NCBI GenBank assembly: GCA_004769085.1
Contig: DUDS01000004.1
Location: forward strand, 1-41,539
DNA: 41,539 bases
Origin: Candidatus Melainabacteria bacterium SSGW_16
Lineage (GTDB): Bacteria; Cyanobacteriota; Vampirovibrionia; 2-02-FULL-35-15
Direction: 5' to 3'
This document shows, piece after piece, positions 24,931 to 32,960 of this stretch (position 1 is its first letter; every line of letters begins with the position of its first letter). Under the pieces are notes generated by a model. The model was not told the DNA's origin. It did not search any database and was given only the letters and a program-made list of their open reading frames with translations. A program made the translations under genes and the position numbers.

Positions 24931-26688
24931 TTATTTTTTTGATGAGTTCTTAAGCCATTCATCAATTATTTTTCTTGTATCATCATCAACCTTTACTGGT
25001 GGTTTATTTCTTCTGCCAGGAATATCTCTTAAGAGTGCTTCTCTGTCGAAATCCTTGTTAGGATCAAAACCATATAAACTTAATTTAAAACCACCTTCAT
25101 TTTTATCCCTAAATCCATCGTGACAGTACATAGCTTGATTTCGCACACCAAGATATAGTTTTGTATTTATTTCTATTGGTTCTGGAGGCAGGGCTGGCGG
25201 AGGTGTGTTGTAAGGGATATTTTGATTTCCATTTACTAGTCTAAATTGTCCATTTGAATGTGCGAGGGTATAAGTCGTTCCATTACGGACAACTGAAATT
25301 GGATCATGATCCCATTCAACATTTTGTCCATTGCTTTTATAGCCATATACAGGTGCAGTATGTTGTGGCAAAGAAGTATAAAGCCAGTTGTGCAAATGTA
25401 CTATCTGATGATAGTTAATATTATTTCCATCTCCAACTACAGCATATCTGGAACAAACTGTTGTTTGTCCATTTGATTGATATTGATAGCGAAGTTCAGA
25501 TCTCTCATCATTATTGCTTCCTGCCCATGCTTGGAGGGTGTAGTTATTGCTGCCAACTCTTATTTGTAAATTACATTGACTTATTAACATCTGAAATATT
25601 TGATGATCAGCTTGATTTAAATTATTAAAAACAGTTTGTGGATTAACATCAGCAATAGTAACAGTGCTTTTATCACCGATATTTGAATATGATAGTTGAA
25701 TTGTTTGACCATTGCTTAAGGTTAGCTGTGTTGTATTATTGGTACCTTGAGAAGCATTTGGTAATAAAGCATGTACTACTTGCCTGTATAAGTTAATGTC
25801 ACTTACTGAAGTTAAATTTAAATTACTCCAAGAATTATTACTTTGATTATATTGTTGAACGGTAAGATTGTTGCCCAGTCCCTTATATCGAATTATAGTT
25901 TTTTCATTGCCTGCTAAATAAAATGGAGGTTCATTAGGATTTGCCCCAGGCATTATCCAGCGACCATCAGCACTTGCAGTCCCAACAAACATAGTGCCAG
26001 TAGGTGCAGTAGCACATGGAGTCCAGCTTCCATTTACATATAGTTGTCCATCAGCTCTCCAGATCCTCCCGGATGATTGCCCGGATTCATTTAGTACTAA
26101 ATAATGTGCCAATCCTACTCCATCAACATAGTGAGCCGATCCATTGTTGCTAGGAGTAGCACCAATTCCTGCAAGTGGTTTTGTCCAGGATAAGATTTCT
26201 TCATTTCTATGACCTACACCATTTTCTCCACTTAAATAATAAACACCTCTTGTAACAGTTTGAGTTGTTACACCACCAGTGCCGTTATCTATTGATACTG
26301 TCCCGTTACCACCTTCAGGACCTTCTGCATAAAGAGAATCTCCTTGTATCCAATAGCTAGTATTATCGGCAATATTTCTATCAAATACTCTGCTGTAAGA
26401 CCCGTCTTTTTGCTTGACAAGAGTAGAGCTGCCAAGAGGGAGTCTTCTTCCAAACTCTGATAAATTTATTCCTGAGCCAACACCATTTTCTGGCTGTGTC
26501 TGTGTGTCAAGCCCTTGGCTAGGATTAAAACTATCACCAATTTTTGGAGGTTTTAGATCAAGTCCTTTAAGAAGGGGATCTGAATTGGTTGGTTTTCCAG
26601 AACCACTGTTTGAGGGGGGTACAAATGGTTGTTGCTGACCAATTAGAAATGGAGTTAAAGGAAAGTGAAAAATTAAAATTCCAACCAT
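24931..26688 (-). CDS. GLDL-tagged paralogue 2 (585 residues, unknown function)
   Basis: Second tandem copy. Start MVGILIFHFPLTPFLIGQ, then QQPFVPP (19-25), tag DPLLKGLDLKPPKIG (37-51), GINLSEFGRRL and the shared domain (KDGSYSRVF, DNTSYWIQGDSLYAEGP, GENGVGHRNEEILSWT, GRIWRADGQLYVNGSW). Its N-terminal part follows paralogue 4 (LPLGSSTLVKQ against LPLGSSTLVRQ). The later part is identical in sequence to paralogue 1 over long stretches, including the 70-odd bases around VSIDNGTGGVTTQTV, so it looks recombinant. From ~250 on it is mostly unlike the others: Gln/Asn-rich beta-type sequence, then a Pro-rich hinge (YNTPPPALPPEP) and a charged C-terminal ~90 residues ending in a helix KIIDEWLKNSSKK. 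No catalytic motif recognised. Confidence 0.8.
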   Translation of the reverse strand: MVGILIFHFPLTPFLIGQQQPFVPPSNSGSGKPTNSDPLLKGLDLKPPKIGDSFNPSQGLDTQTQPENGVGSGINLSEFGRRLPLGSSTLVKQKDGSYSRVFDRNIADNTSYWIQGDSLYAEGPEGGNGTVSIDNGTGGVTTQTVTRGVYYLSGENGVGHRNEEILSWTKPLAGIGATPSNNGSAHYVDGVGLAHYLVLNESGQSSGRIWRADGQLYVNGSWTPCATAPTGTMFVGTASADGRWIMPGANPNEPPFYLAGNEKTIIRYKGLGNNLTVQQYNQSNNSWSNLNLTSVSDINLYRQVVHALLPNASQGTNNTTQLTLSNGQTIQLSYSNIGDKSTVTIADVNPQTVFNNLNQADHQIFQMLISQCNLQIRVGSNNYTLQAWAGSNNDERSELRYQYQSNGQTTVCSRYAVVGDGNNINYHQIVHLHNWLYTSLPQHTAPVYGYKSNGQNVEWDHDPISVVRNGTTYTLAHSNGQFRLVNGNQNIPYNTPPPALPPEPIEINTKLYLGVRNQAMYCHDGFRDKNEGGFKLSLYGFDPNKDFDREALLRDIPGRRNKPPVKVDDDTRKIIDEWLKNSSKK

Positions 26689-26818
26689 AAGATTGGTTGT
26701 CCTGTGTTTAAAAACTAATGCACACCTATCTGCTAAGTAGATATTTAACTAATACAAAGCAGCTAAAAAAAATAATTTTACTTATTAATCTCTTCATAAC
26801 CTGTTTTTAACTAAAGTA

Positions 26819-28558
26819 TTATTCATATGGGCTTGTTGTTCTTATTGCTGCTGTTGTTGCAGTTCTTAGGATTTCTGCTCTAAGTGCATTTAGATTCGCT
26901 TCAGTAAGCTGAGGGACTCGTGCATATACCTCCCTGTTAAATTCTCTTGGGATAAGACGACCAAAACTCCCGAACCTTCCACAGTTGGGTTGATATACAG
27001 TCCACCAGAATGCATTAGCATCACTGTTAAATCTGTTTCTTACTGTTTCATTATTATTAAACAGGTTCCAGCATTCAAGTTCAATCGTGTCGTAGGCTAA
27101 TTTATCACAAAGACAATCAAGTAATTGTGGTGACCTTCTTTGAGTACGATCCTGTATGCTGGAATTAGTTTCAGCTAACTCTTTTTGGAGTTCTTCTACC
27201 CTGAATGTGCTTGCTCTGGGATGTCTGTCCATGGAAAAATGTGCACCGATAAGATTTATCAGTTCATTTGGATTATTCCAGTTTGATATTTGAATGGAGT
27301 GATTATTAGCAATTCTTTGAAGATCTTTTCTTGTGAATTCATATTCTCTGCTGTTGCTTACAGCATTACCATTCATGGTTGATATGATGACTTTGTGTTT
27401 TTGTGTACTTCCTTGTGTATATGAAATTATTTGAACGACATCTTTTAGTCCTGTACCTGGCAAAAGTGTACTTTGATTAAATAGAAATCTGTTTGAAACT
27501 TCGATATTGGTTGCTCCACTATTTGTCAAATTAGTTTTAGCTGTGGATATTCGAGTATCAAAATCAGGAAAGTCTGTTGTGTATGGCTGAGCTGGTGTTA
27601 CATAAGAAGAGCGTCTGTATGTCTGAAGAGCTCCACTGACCTGTTTATCAGTGTGATAGTAACCGTATCTATTGGTTAATTCAATCCAGCTATTATTACT
27701 ATATTCAAATACCCTCAGATCAGTATTTCCTGGTCTAAATCGTAGATGTCTCCCGCTTTCTGTTTTTATGACTAGCCATGGTGCAGGGTTTGTATCTTCT
27801 GATGGCACAATATTTGTTCTTCCATCAGGACTTGCTGTTCCAACATAAATAGTACCTTGTGGAGCAGTAGCACAAGGAGTCCAGTTCCCGTTAGCATAGA
27901 TCTGACCATCAGCTCTCCAGATTCTACCGGATGGTTGTCCTGGTTCATTAAGCACCAAATGATGTGCTAATCCTACTCCATTAACATAGTAAGTTGAACC
28001 ATCATTACCAGCAGCAACGCCAATTCCTGCAAGTGGTTTTGTCCATGGGGAGATAGCTTCATTTCTATGACCTATACCATTTTCTCTATTTAAATAATAA
28101 AAACCTTTTGTAACAGTTTGAGTAATTACACCGCCATTTCCATTATCTATTGATACTGTTCCATTACTATCACCGGGACCTTCTGCATAAAGTCCATTTC
28201 CTTGCACCCAATACATTGTGTTGTCACTGGCATTTATTCCTCCAAATACTCTTTTGTAAGATCCATCTTGTTGTCTTATAAAACTAGCATTACCTCCAGA
28301 TATACCTAGTCTTCTTCCAAACTCTGCTAAATTTATTCCTGCTACAACAACATTTCCTGGTTGTGTCTGTGTGTCAAGCCCTTGGCTAGGATTAAAACCA
28401 TCCCCAATTCTTGGAGGACTTAGATCAAGCCCTTTAAGAAGTGGGTCTGAATTAGCTGGTCTTCCAGAGCCACTATTTGATGCTGGTGGTACAAATGGTT
28501 GCTGTTGACCAATTAGAAATCTCATTAAAGGTAAGTGAGGAGTTGGAAATTTAATCAT
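26819..28558 (-). CDS. GLDL-tagged paralogue 3 (579 residues, unknown function)
   Basis: Third tandem copy. Start MIKFPTPHLPLMRFLIGQ, QQPFVPP, tag DPLLKGLDLSPPRIG (39-53), GINLAEFGRRL, shared domain (QDGSYKRVF, DNTMYWVQGNGLYAEGP, RENGIGHRNEAISPWT, GRIWRADGQIYANGNW). Residues ~250-430 match the second domain of paralogue 1 (RFRPGNTDLRVFEY, ISYTQG, NWNNPNEL). The C-terminal ~130 residues instead resemble part of paralogue 4: IELECWNLFNNNETV against VELTCWQVFMHHPAV, and LNALRAEI against LKNLRARI. It therefore joins blocks found separately in copies 1 and 4. Cys-containing CLCDK and YQPNCG segments are present. Function unknown. Confidence 0.8.
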   Translation of the reverse strand: MIKFPTPHLPLMRFLIGQQQPFVPPASNSGSGRPANSDPLLKGLDLSPPRIGDGFNPSQGLDTQTQPGNVVVAGINLAEFGRRLGISGGNASFIRQQDGSYKRVFGGINASDNTMYWVQGNGLYAEGPGDSNGTVSIDNGNGGVITQTVTKGFYYLNRENGIGHRNEAISPWTKPLAGIGVAAGNDGSTYYVNGVGLAHHLVLNEPGQPSGRIWRADGQIYANGNWTPCATAPQGTIYVGTASPDGRTNIVPSEDTNPAPWLVIKTESGRHLRFRPGNTDLRVFEYSNNSWIELTNRYGYYHTDKQVSGALQTYRRSSYVTPAQPYTTDFPDFDTRISTAKTNLTNSGATNIEVSNRFLFNQSTLLPGTGLKDVVQIISYTQGSTQKHKVIISTMNGNAVSNSREYEFTRKDLQRIANNHSIQISNWNNPNELINLIGAHFSMDRHPRASTFRVEELQKELAETNSSIQDRTQRRSPQLLDCLCDKLAYDTIELECWNLFNNNETVRNRFNSDANAFWWTVYQPNCGRFGSFGRLIPREFNREVYARVPQLTEANLNALRAEILRTATTAAIRTTSPYE

Positions 28559-28697
28559 AAGATTAGTTCTTCTATAACTTATACAAGTTATTAATAAAAC
28601 GTAATTTTACAGATTTTACAGATAAAAAATTGTTAATAAACTATTTTAACTTCTTCTTAATCCTAATTACCTTTGTTCGGTGTCATAAAAAGATTTT

Positions 28698-30443
28698 CTA
28701 TGGTCTACCTCTTCTTATTAGCTGTGCTTCGAACTCCGATAGCAACCCAGGAAATGGTCTGTATCTAGATTCCCCAAACCTGCTAGCTGGTGCAAGTAAT
28801 GAAGGAAACTTGGTCAAATTATATTCCAAGAAGTTCTCGCAAAACCATGACATAAACTCTTCATTTTGTGACGCTGCATTATCTGACAATCTAATATTTG
28901 GTTCTTCAGAACCACCTCCATGGTGAGAATGTCTGCTGAGAATTTTATCGTTAATTGTTACTTGTATATTTTTCCTTCGTCCTTCAGGAACTCTTTGTCC
29001 AGCATATGCAATATCCATTACATGAGCACTATAACATTGCAACTGAGTACTTGCTCGGTTAAATTCTCTTCCCCTGAATGAAACTACAATTAAATTTCCC
29101 TCTTTGTTGATATAACAAAAAACTGTTGTCAGTGCTGATTCCCCCGGACTTCCCAGCACTCTAGTTCCTAAATTTATAGAAATATTACTTTTAAAAGCTT
29201 CTAATATTTCTGGTGGCGTGTTTGCTCTATAGCAAAAAGTATTTGTATTTAATATGCTTGGATGTATTGAATTGTTGTTTGCAATGTTTTGATAAATTCT
29301 TGCTCTTAAATTTTTAAGTTCGTTATTATTTATGTCAAGTGAGGTATTTTCTGTAAGAGCGTTTAACTGAGGTATAATAAAATTATTTCTAAATTGATCA
29401 TGATTATTGTTATAAATTTTATTTACTGCTGGATGATGCATAAATACCTGCCAGCATGTAAGTTCGACTACTTTTTGTCTTAAAAGCCTTTGTTGTTGTT
29501 GAATTTCTGCTTCAAGTCTGGCTATTTCTCGGGTGTATCCGTTTCTTTCATCATCAGTAAAAGGAACTGGTGTACCTTGATATATTCTGCTATATCCGTT
29601 AGACAATATTTGCTTATTACCACTAAGGCAAGATTTTAAATGTAGTAGTCGTTTGGTTATTTGACTAACCTGATCATCTAATGGATTTGTAATGTTAAGC
29701 GCAGAGTTATTTATTGGAATCGTTAAGTTGCTTGCCAGTGTGCCAGGAGGAGCATTTGGACATGAAGTCCATTTCCCGTCTGTATATAACTGTCCATCGG
29801 TTCTCCAGATTCTTCCAACTGGTTGTCCCGGAGTATCTGAATGGACAAGGTAATGTGCTAATCCTACCCCATTAACATAGTAAGTGAAACCATCTTTATC
29901 AGGAGTAGCGTTAATCCCTGCAAGTGATTTTGTCCAAGGGAGGATGGGTTCATTTCTATAGCCTACACCATTTTCTCCATTTAGGTAGTAGACGCCTTTG
30001 GTAACTGGTTCTCGTTTTACTTTATCAGGTCCTTCACCGGTGTCTACCGTGATTGTTCCGTTTCCACCCTCAGGACCTTCTGCATAAAGAGAATTTCCTT
30101 GTATCCAGTAGGCGGTATTATCAGCAATATTTCTATCAAATACCCTGCTGTAAGACCCATCTTTTTGTCTGACAAGAGTAGAGCTGCCAAGAGGAAGTCT
30201 TCTCCCAAACTCTGATAAATTTATTCCTGATACAACACTGTTTTCTGGTTGTGTCTGTGTGTCAAGTCCTTGGGTAGGATTAAAACTATCACCAATTTTT
30301 GGAGGTTTTAGATCAAGTCCTTTAAGAAGGGGATCTGGATTGGTTGGTTTTCCAGAACCACTGTTTGATGGTGGTACAAATGGCTGCTGCTGACCAATTA
30401 CAAGTGGCATTAAGGAAAAGTGAAGAGATGAAATTCCGGTCAT
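28698..30443 (-). CDS. GLDL-tagged paralogue 4 (581 residues, unknown function)
   Basis: Fourth tandem copy. Start MTGISSLHFSLMPLVIGQ, QQPFVPP, tag DPLLKGLDLKPPKIG (37-51), GINLSEFGRRL, shared domain (KDGSYSRVF, DNTAYWIQGNSLYAEGP, GENGVGYRNEPILPWT, GRIWRTDGQLYTDGKW). The insert at ~135-145 (GEGPDKVKREPVTKG) differs from copies 1-3. The shared region ends near 235, and a different C-terminal half follows: a helical coiled stretch (~290-325, EIARLEAEIQQQQRLLRQ), the block shared with copy 3 (VELTCWQVF), then ~200 unique residues with ILSRHSHHGGG. No known enzyme signature. The neighbouring gene on the same strand, 74 bases upstream, is the tagged 281-residue hydrophobic protein. Confidence 0.8.
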   Translation of the reverse strand: MTGISSLHFSLMPLVIGQQQPFVPPSNSGSGKPTNPDPLLKGLDLKPPKIGDSFNPTQGLDTQTQPENSVVSGINLSEFGRRLPLGSSTLVRQKDGSYSRVFDRNIADNTAYWIQGNSLYAEGPEGGNGTITVDTGEGPDKVKREPVTKGVYYLNGENGVGYRNEPILPWTKSLAGINATPDKDGFTYYVNGVGLAHYLVHSDTPGQPVGRIWRTDGQLYTDGKWTSCPNAPPGTLASNLTIPINNSALNITNPLDDQVSQITKRLLHLKSCLSGNKQILSNGYSRIYQGTPVPFTDDERNGYTREIARLEAEIQQQQRLLRQKVVELTCWQVFMHHPAVNKIYNNNHDQFRNNFIIPQLNALTENTSLDINNNELKNLRARIYQNIANNNSIHPSILNTNTFCYRANTPPEILEAFKSNISINLGTRVLGSPGESALTTVFCYINKEGNLIVVSFRGREFNRASTQLQCYSAHVMDIAYAGQRVPEGRRKNIQVTINDKILSRHSHHGGGSEEPNIRLSDNAASQNEEFMSWFCENFLEYNLTKFPSLLAPASRFGESRYRPFPGLLSEFEAQLIRRGRP

Positions 30444-30517
30444 AAGATTAGTTGCTCTATATAGAAAAAGCTAATCCAGGAATTATTTTGATCCTTGATA
30501 AGTTTAAAAAATTTTTA

Positions 30518-31363
30518 TTATGCAGTAGCTGTTGTTGTACTTCTTGGTGTGTAAACACTGTTGTTTGGTCTGCCTCTAAGCAAGCTTCCAAAATCAGGCG
30601 CTAATCCAGGTATATATCTACAGCCCATATTTAGAAGATTTCCATAGCACATTCCAGTACATGCACCGAGGAATATTGCGCCAACTCCTCCTGTACATAG
30701 TGCAAATAATCCACCAAGTACTAAACCACCAATCGTCAACCATGCATTCCGTGTGCGATCGGTTCCAGCTTGTTCTTGTAGTTTTGGAAGTTCTTTTAAT
30801 GCATTAGTAAATTCATTCACAGAATCTTCACTAAACCCAAGATTTTCTGTCAGATATCTTGATAGACCTGCAGCACCTTGGGTTCTGTATATTTCAAAAG
30901 CTCTTTGTTTTTCAGCATCTGATCTTCCTTCAAGGAAATTGTCAAAGACGGTTTGAGTTGCTACAGCTTCTTCCTGCTGACCACTTGAAGCAAGATCAGC
31001 GAGAGCAAAAAATGCACCTATAACTGGAAGTCCTCTAAGAAGAGCTCCAAAGAAACCTAAACCTCTTAGGCCTATTCCAATTCCTCTTACAGCGGCTCCG
31101 GCTCTAAAAGCCAAACTTCTGGTTGCTGTAGTAGCTACTGGTGCAGCAGGAGCAGCAGTGGCAGCAGCAGCTGGTGCTGCAAGAAATCCTCTTACGGATT
31201 TTGCTACAACAAATGAATCTGCAATTGCAGTAGTTCCATGGGATGCGCCGGTTGGTCTTACTGGAGCACCACCTTCAGTAGTCCCGGTATTACCACCGCC
31301 GCCTCCACCTCCTAGTGGTGGTCTTAAATCTAATCCCCTTAAAAGATCTGCATCACTTACCAT
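30518..31363 (-). CDS. GLDL-tagged hydrophobic-hairpin protein A (281 residues)
   Basis: Unrecognised protein with the tag at its very start: LLRGLDLRPP at residues 7-16, then an octaglycine run (17-24), Ala/Pro/Thr-rich linker (25-85), hydrophobic segment ~100-124 (GLGFFGALLRGLPVIGAFFA), a soluble helical middle (~128-205), and a second hydrophobic region ~208-245 (IGGLVLGGLFALC, GVGAIFLGACTGM). Residues ~168-220 align without gaps to protein B (ENLGFSEDSVNEF with DNVGLDRDHSNML; KELPKLQEQA with KGAPQRKEEA). AAGGAG nine bases before ATG gives a good start. Two hydrophobic hairpins around a helical middle resemble translocator or pore-forming proteins in outline only. Confidence 0.75.
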   Translation of the reverse strand: MVSDADLLRGLDLRPPLGGGGGGGNTGTTEGGAPVRPTGASHGTTAIADSFVVAKSVRGFLAAPAAAATAAPAAPVATTATRSLAFRAGAAVRGIGIGLRGLGFFGALLRGLPVIGAFFALADLASSGQQEEAVATQTVFDNFLEGRSDAEKQRAFEIYRTQGAAGLSRYLTENLGFSEDSVNEFTNALKELPKLQEQAGTDRTRNAWLTIGGLVLGGLFALCTGGVGAIFLGACTGMCYGNLLNMGCRYIPGLAPDFGSLLRGRPNNSVYTPRSTTTATA

Positions 31364-31620
31364 TGTTATGTCTCCTTGTTTTAAGAAATTATTAAATAAG
31401 ATACTGAATCGATATATTAAATATCTTCACTTAGTACAAAGCTTTACAAAACAAAAATTTGCTATGTGATAAATATTAAATTTGTTTTTTAATCTGATTA
31501 TAATCATTGTAAAAAGAAATACACCACTCTTCAGCTAAAAAAGTTTTCAGGATATAAAAAAACAATTAACACAATTGAATATAATTTCAACTGTGTTAAT
31601 TGTAAGAAAATAAATACTAA
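31364..31620. other. Spacer between hairpin proteins A and B
   Basis: 257 A+T-rich bases. It contains a strong intrinsic terminator for protein B (31562-31603) and must hold the promoter of protein A. Nothing else is recognised. Confidence 0.5.
31562..31603 (-). terminator. Strong intrinsic terminator after hairpin protein B
   Basis: ACAATTAACACA (31562-31573) pairs with TGTGTTAATTGT (31592-31603), and after one mismatch TTGAA pairs with TTCAA, giving an 18-base stem with a six- to seven-base loop. On the minus strand a run of seven T follows. Protein B is therefore transcribed separately from protein A. Confidence 0.85.
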
Positions 31621-32658
31621 CTAAAACCAGCTACCAATCCATCTAGCAGCGGCGCCGATACCTCTGCCAATACCACTAGCAACAGCATGAATGCCTCTGC
31701 CTATGTGACCTATAACTGGTACTTTATCAAGTGCTTTAAAAACACCACCGAAATCAACTTTTCTAAGCCAGTTTATTGTGTAGCCGATACCAATACCAAG
31801 ACAAACTATTGCAGCAGCAGCGCCTATAGTCCAGCCAACGGGGTTCCACCACATTGCTACTCCAACTACTGCTAATGCTGTAAGTCCACCTGCTACTGCA
31901 TATCCAAGACCTGTATCAGCTTCTCTGATTGCTTCTTCTTTTCTTTGCGGTGCTCCCTTTATACAATCAATTAGCATATTTGAATGGTCTCTATCAAGCC
32001 CAACATTATCCATTAAAAAAGTTCTTAGCGCTTCGGCATTTTCAGCATTATTTAAATCTCTGCTGGCAAGTTCAGTAATTTGATTTTTTATTCCTTCTAA
32101 AGTTACACCTGCTGCAAGTTGATCAGGTGATAATTCTATTCCTTCTAATGCCATATTAACGACTTCTCTAGGTGTTGATGGCATCTGTGAAGCAGTGTGG
32201 TAATCATATGCAATTTCACCTGCTGTTAAAACAGCACCAGCTATTGGTAAAACTCTACCACCTATTCTTGTACCGGCTCCTGCTGCTTGAGTAGCTGTTA
32301 CTGCAGTACCTGCAGTTCTTGTTATCCTTAAAAGTTGTGCAAGCCTTACAATGTTTTGACCAATCCTAGCTGCTCTTTCAGAATTTACAAATGCATATGC
32401 AGCCGGCATCCCAACAGTGTTATGAATTCTTGATGTACTACGGACAAAGGTTTCTGTATCGCCTGGTGGAGTGATTGTATTTTGTACAGGATCTCTTGTA
32501 AGTATAGCTATTGCATTGTGATCTGCTCCTGGCGCAGGTCCTCCTTGTGGTCCCCAATTTACTCCGCCACCTTGGGGTGCTCCGCCTTGTGGTTGTCCAC
32601 CTACCTTAGGTATTACTGGGGGTCTTAGATCAAGTCCATCAACTTGTAGTACAAACAT
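31621..32658 (-). CDS. GLDL-tagged hydrophobic-hairpin protein B (345 residues)
   Basis: Paralogue of protein A. Tag GLDLRPPVIP at residues 8-17, then a Gly/Gln/Pro-rich linker (18-48), a helical region, hydrophobic segment ~128-150, a soluble middle (~160-245) with the block shared with A (FLMDNVGLDRDHSNMLIDC), a long hydrophobic hairpin ~250-297 (VAGGLTALAVVGVAMW, WTIGAAAAIVCLGIGIGY), and a basic amphipathic end (312-345: VPVIGHIGRGIHAVASGIG, ARWIGSWF) that looks membrane-active. GAGGAG six bases before the ATG is a strong ribosome binding site. Family unknown; membrane insertion is inferred from hydrophobicity. Confidence 0.75.
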   Translation of the reverse strand: MFVLQVDGLDLRPPVIPKVGGQPQGGAPQGGGVNWGPQGGPAPGADHNAIAILTRDPVQNTITPPGDTETFVRSTSRIHNTVGMPAAYAFVNSERAARIGQNIVRLAQLLRITRTAGTAVTATQAAGAGTRIGGRVLPIAGAVLTAGEIAYDYHTASQMPSTPREVVNMALEGIELSPDQLAAGVTLEGIKNQITELASRDLNNAENAEALRTFLMDNVGLDRDHSNMLIDCIKGAPQRKEEAIREADTGLGYAVAGGLTALAVVGVAMWWNPVGWTIGAAAAIVCLGIGIGYTINWLRKVDFGGVFKALDKVPVIGHIGRGIHAVASGIGRGIGAAARWIGSWF

Positions 32659-32960
32659 AAAATTCTCCTCTTTGTTACTGTTTAAATTTTTTCCATTTCA
32701 AATATATAAAGGGAATTATATTGATTTCTTTACAGAGATTAAATATATTTAATTAAATTGAATAATTGGTTTAATTAGTAATTAACTTATAACTACTCAC
32801 GTCATTGCGAGCCGAACAAAGTGAGACGTGGCAATCTCCTAACGTTTTGAGATTGCTTCGGGCTAAAGCCCTCGCAATGACGTAGAAAGATGAAATTACT
32901 TCTGAGCAGTTACAATCTCTCTTGTAATTAAGTGATAATTAATAAGTCAGGAAAAATGTT
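32659..32960. other. Spacer between hairpin protein B and the GLDL relative 5
   Basis: 302 A+T-rich bases with the 83-base palindromic repeat at 32800-32882. TTACAA/TTGTAA (around 32908-32925) could be a weak stem-loop after the next gene. The promoter of protein B must be here. No open reading frame of note. Confidence 0.5.
32800..32882. repeat. Palindromic repeat with CGTCATTGCGAG/CTCGCAATGACG ends
   Basis: The ends CGTCATTGCGAG (32800-32811) and CTCGCAATGACG (32871-32882) are exact inverted repeats. A second inner hairpin is GCAATCTC/GAGATTGC (32831-32857). This structure is of a kind known as a dispersed intergenic repeat in many unrelated bacterial genomes. It is G+C-richer than its surroundings. 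Confidence 0.85.

Noticed and set aside
22742..30443. Classical Sec signal peptides on the four paralogues
   Set aside because: The first 18 residues are hydrophobic but carry no basic n-region and no clear AxA cut site, so I do not call them Sec signals.
22742..30443. Toxin-immunity (polymorphic toxin) operon
   Set aside because: Variable C-termini fit, but no immunity-sized genes lie between the copies and no toxin domain is recognisable.
31158..31469. 103-codon plus-strand frame opposite protein A
   Set aside because: Its Ala/Pro run is the complement of the Gly/Ala-rich linker; protein A has the Shine-Dalgarno and the tag.
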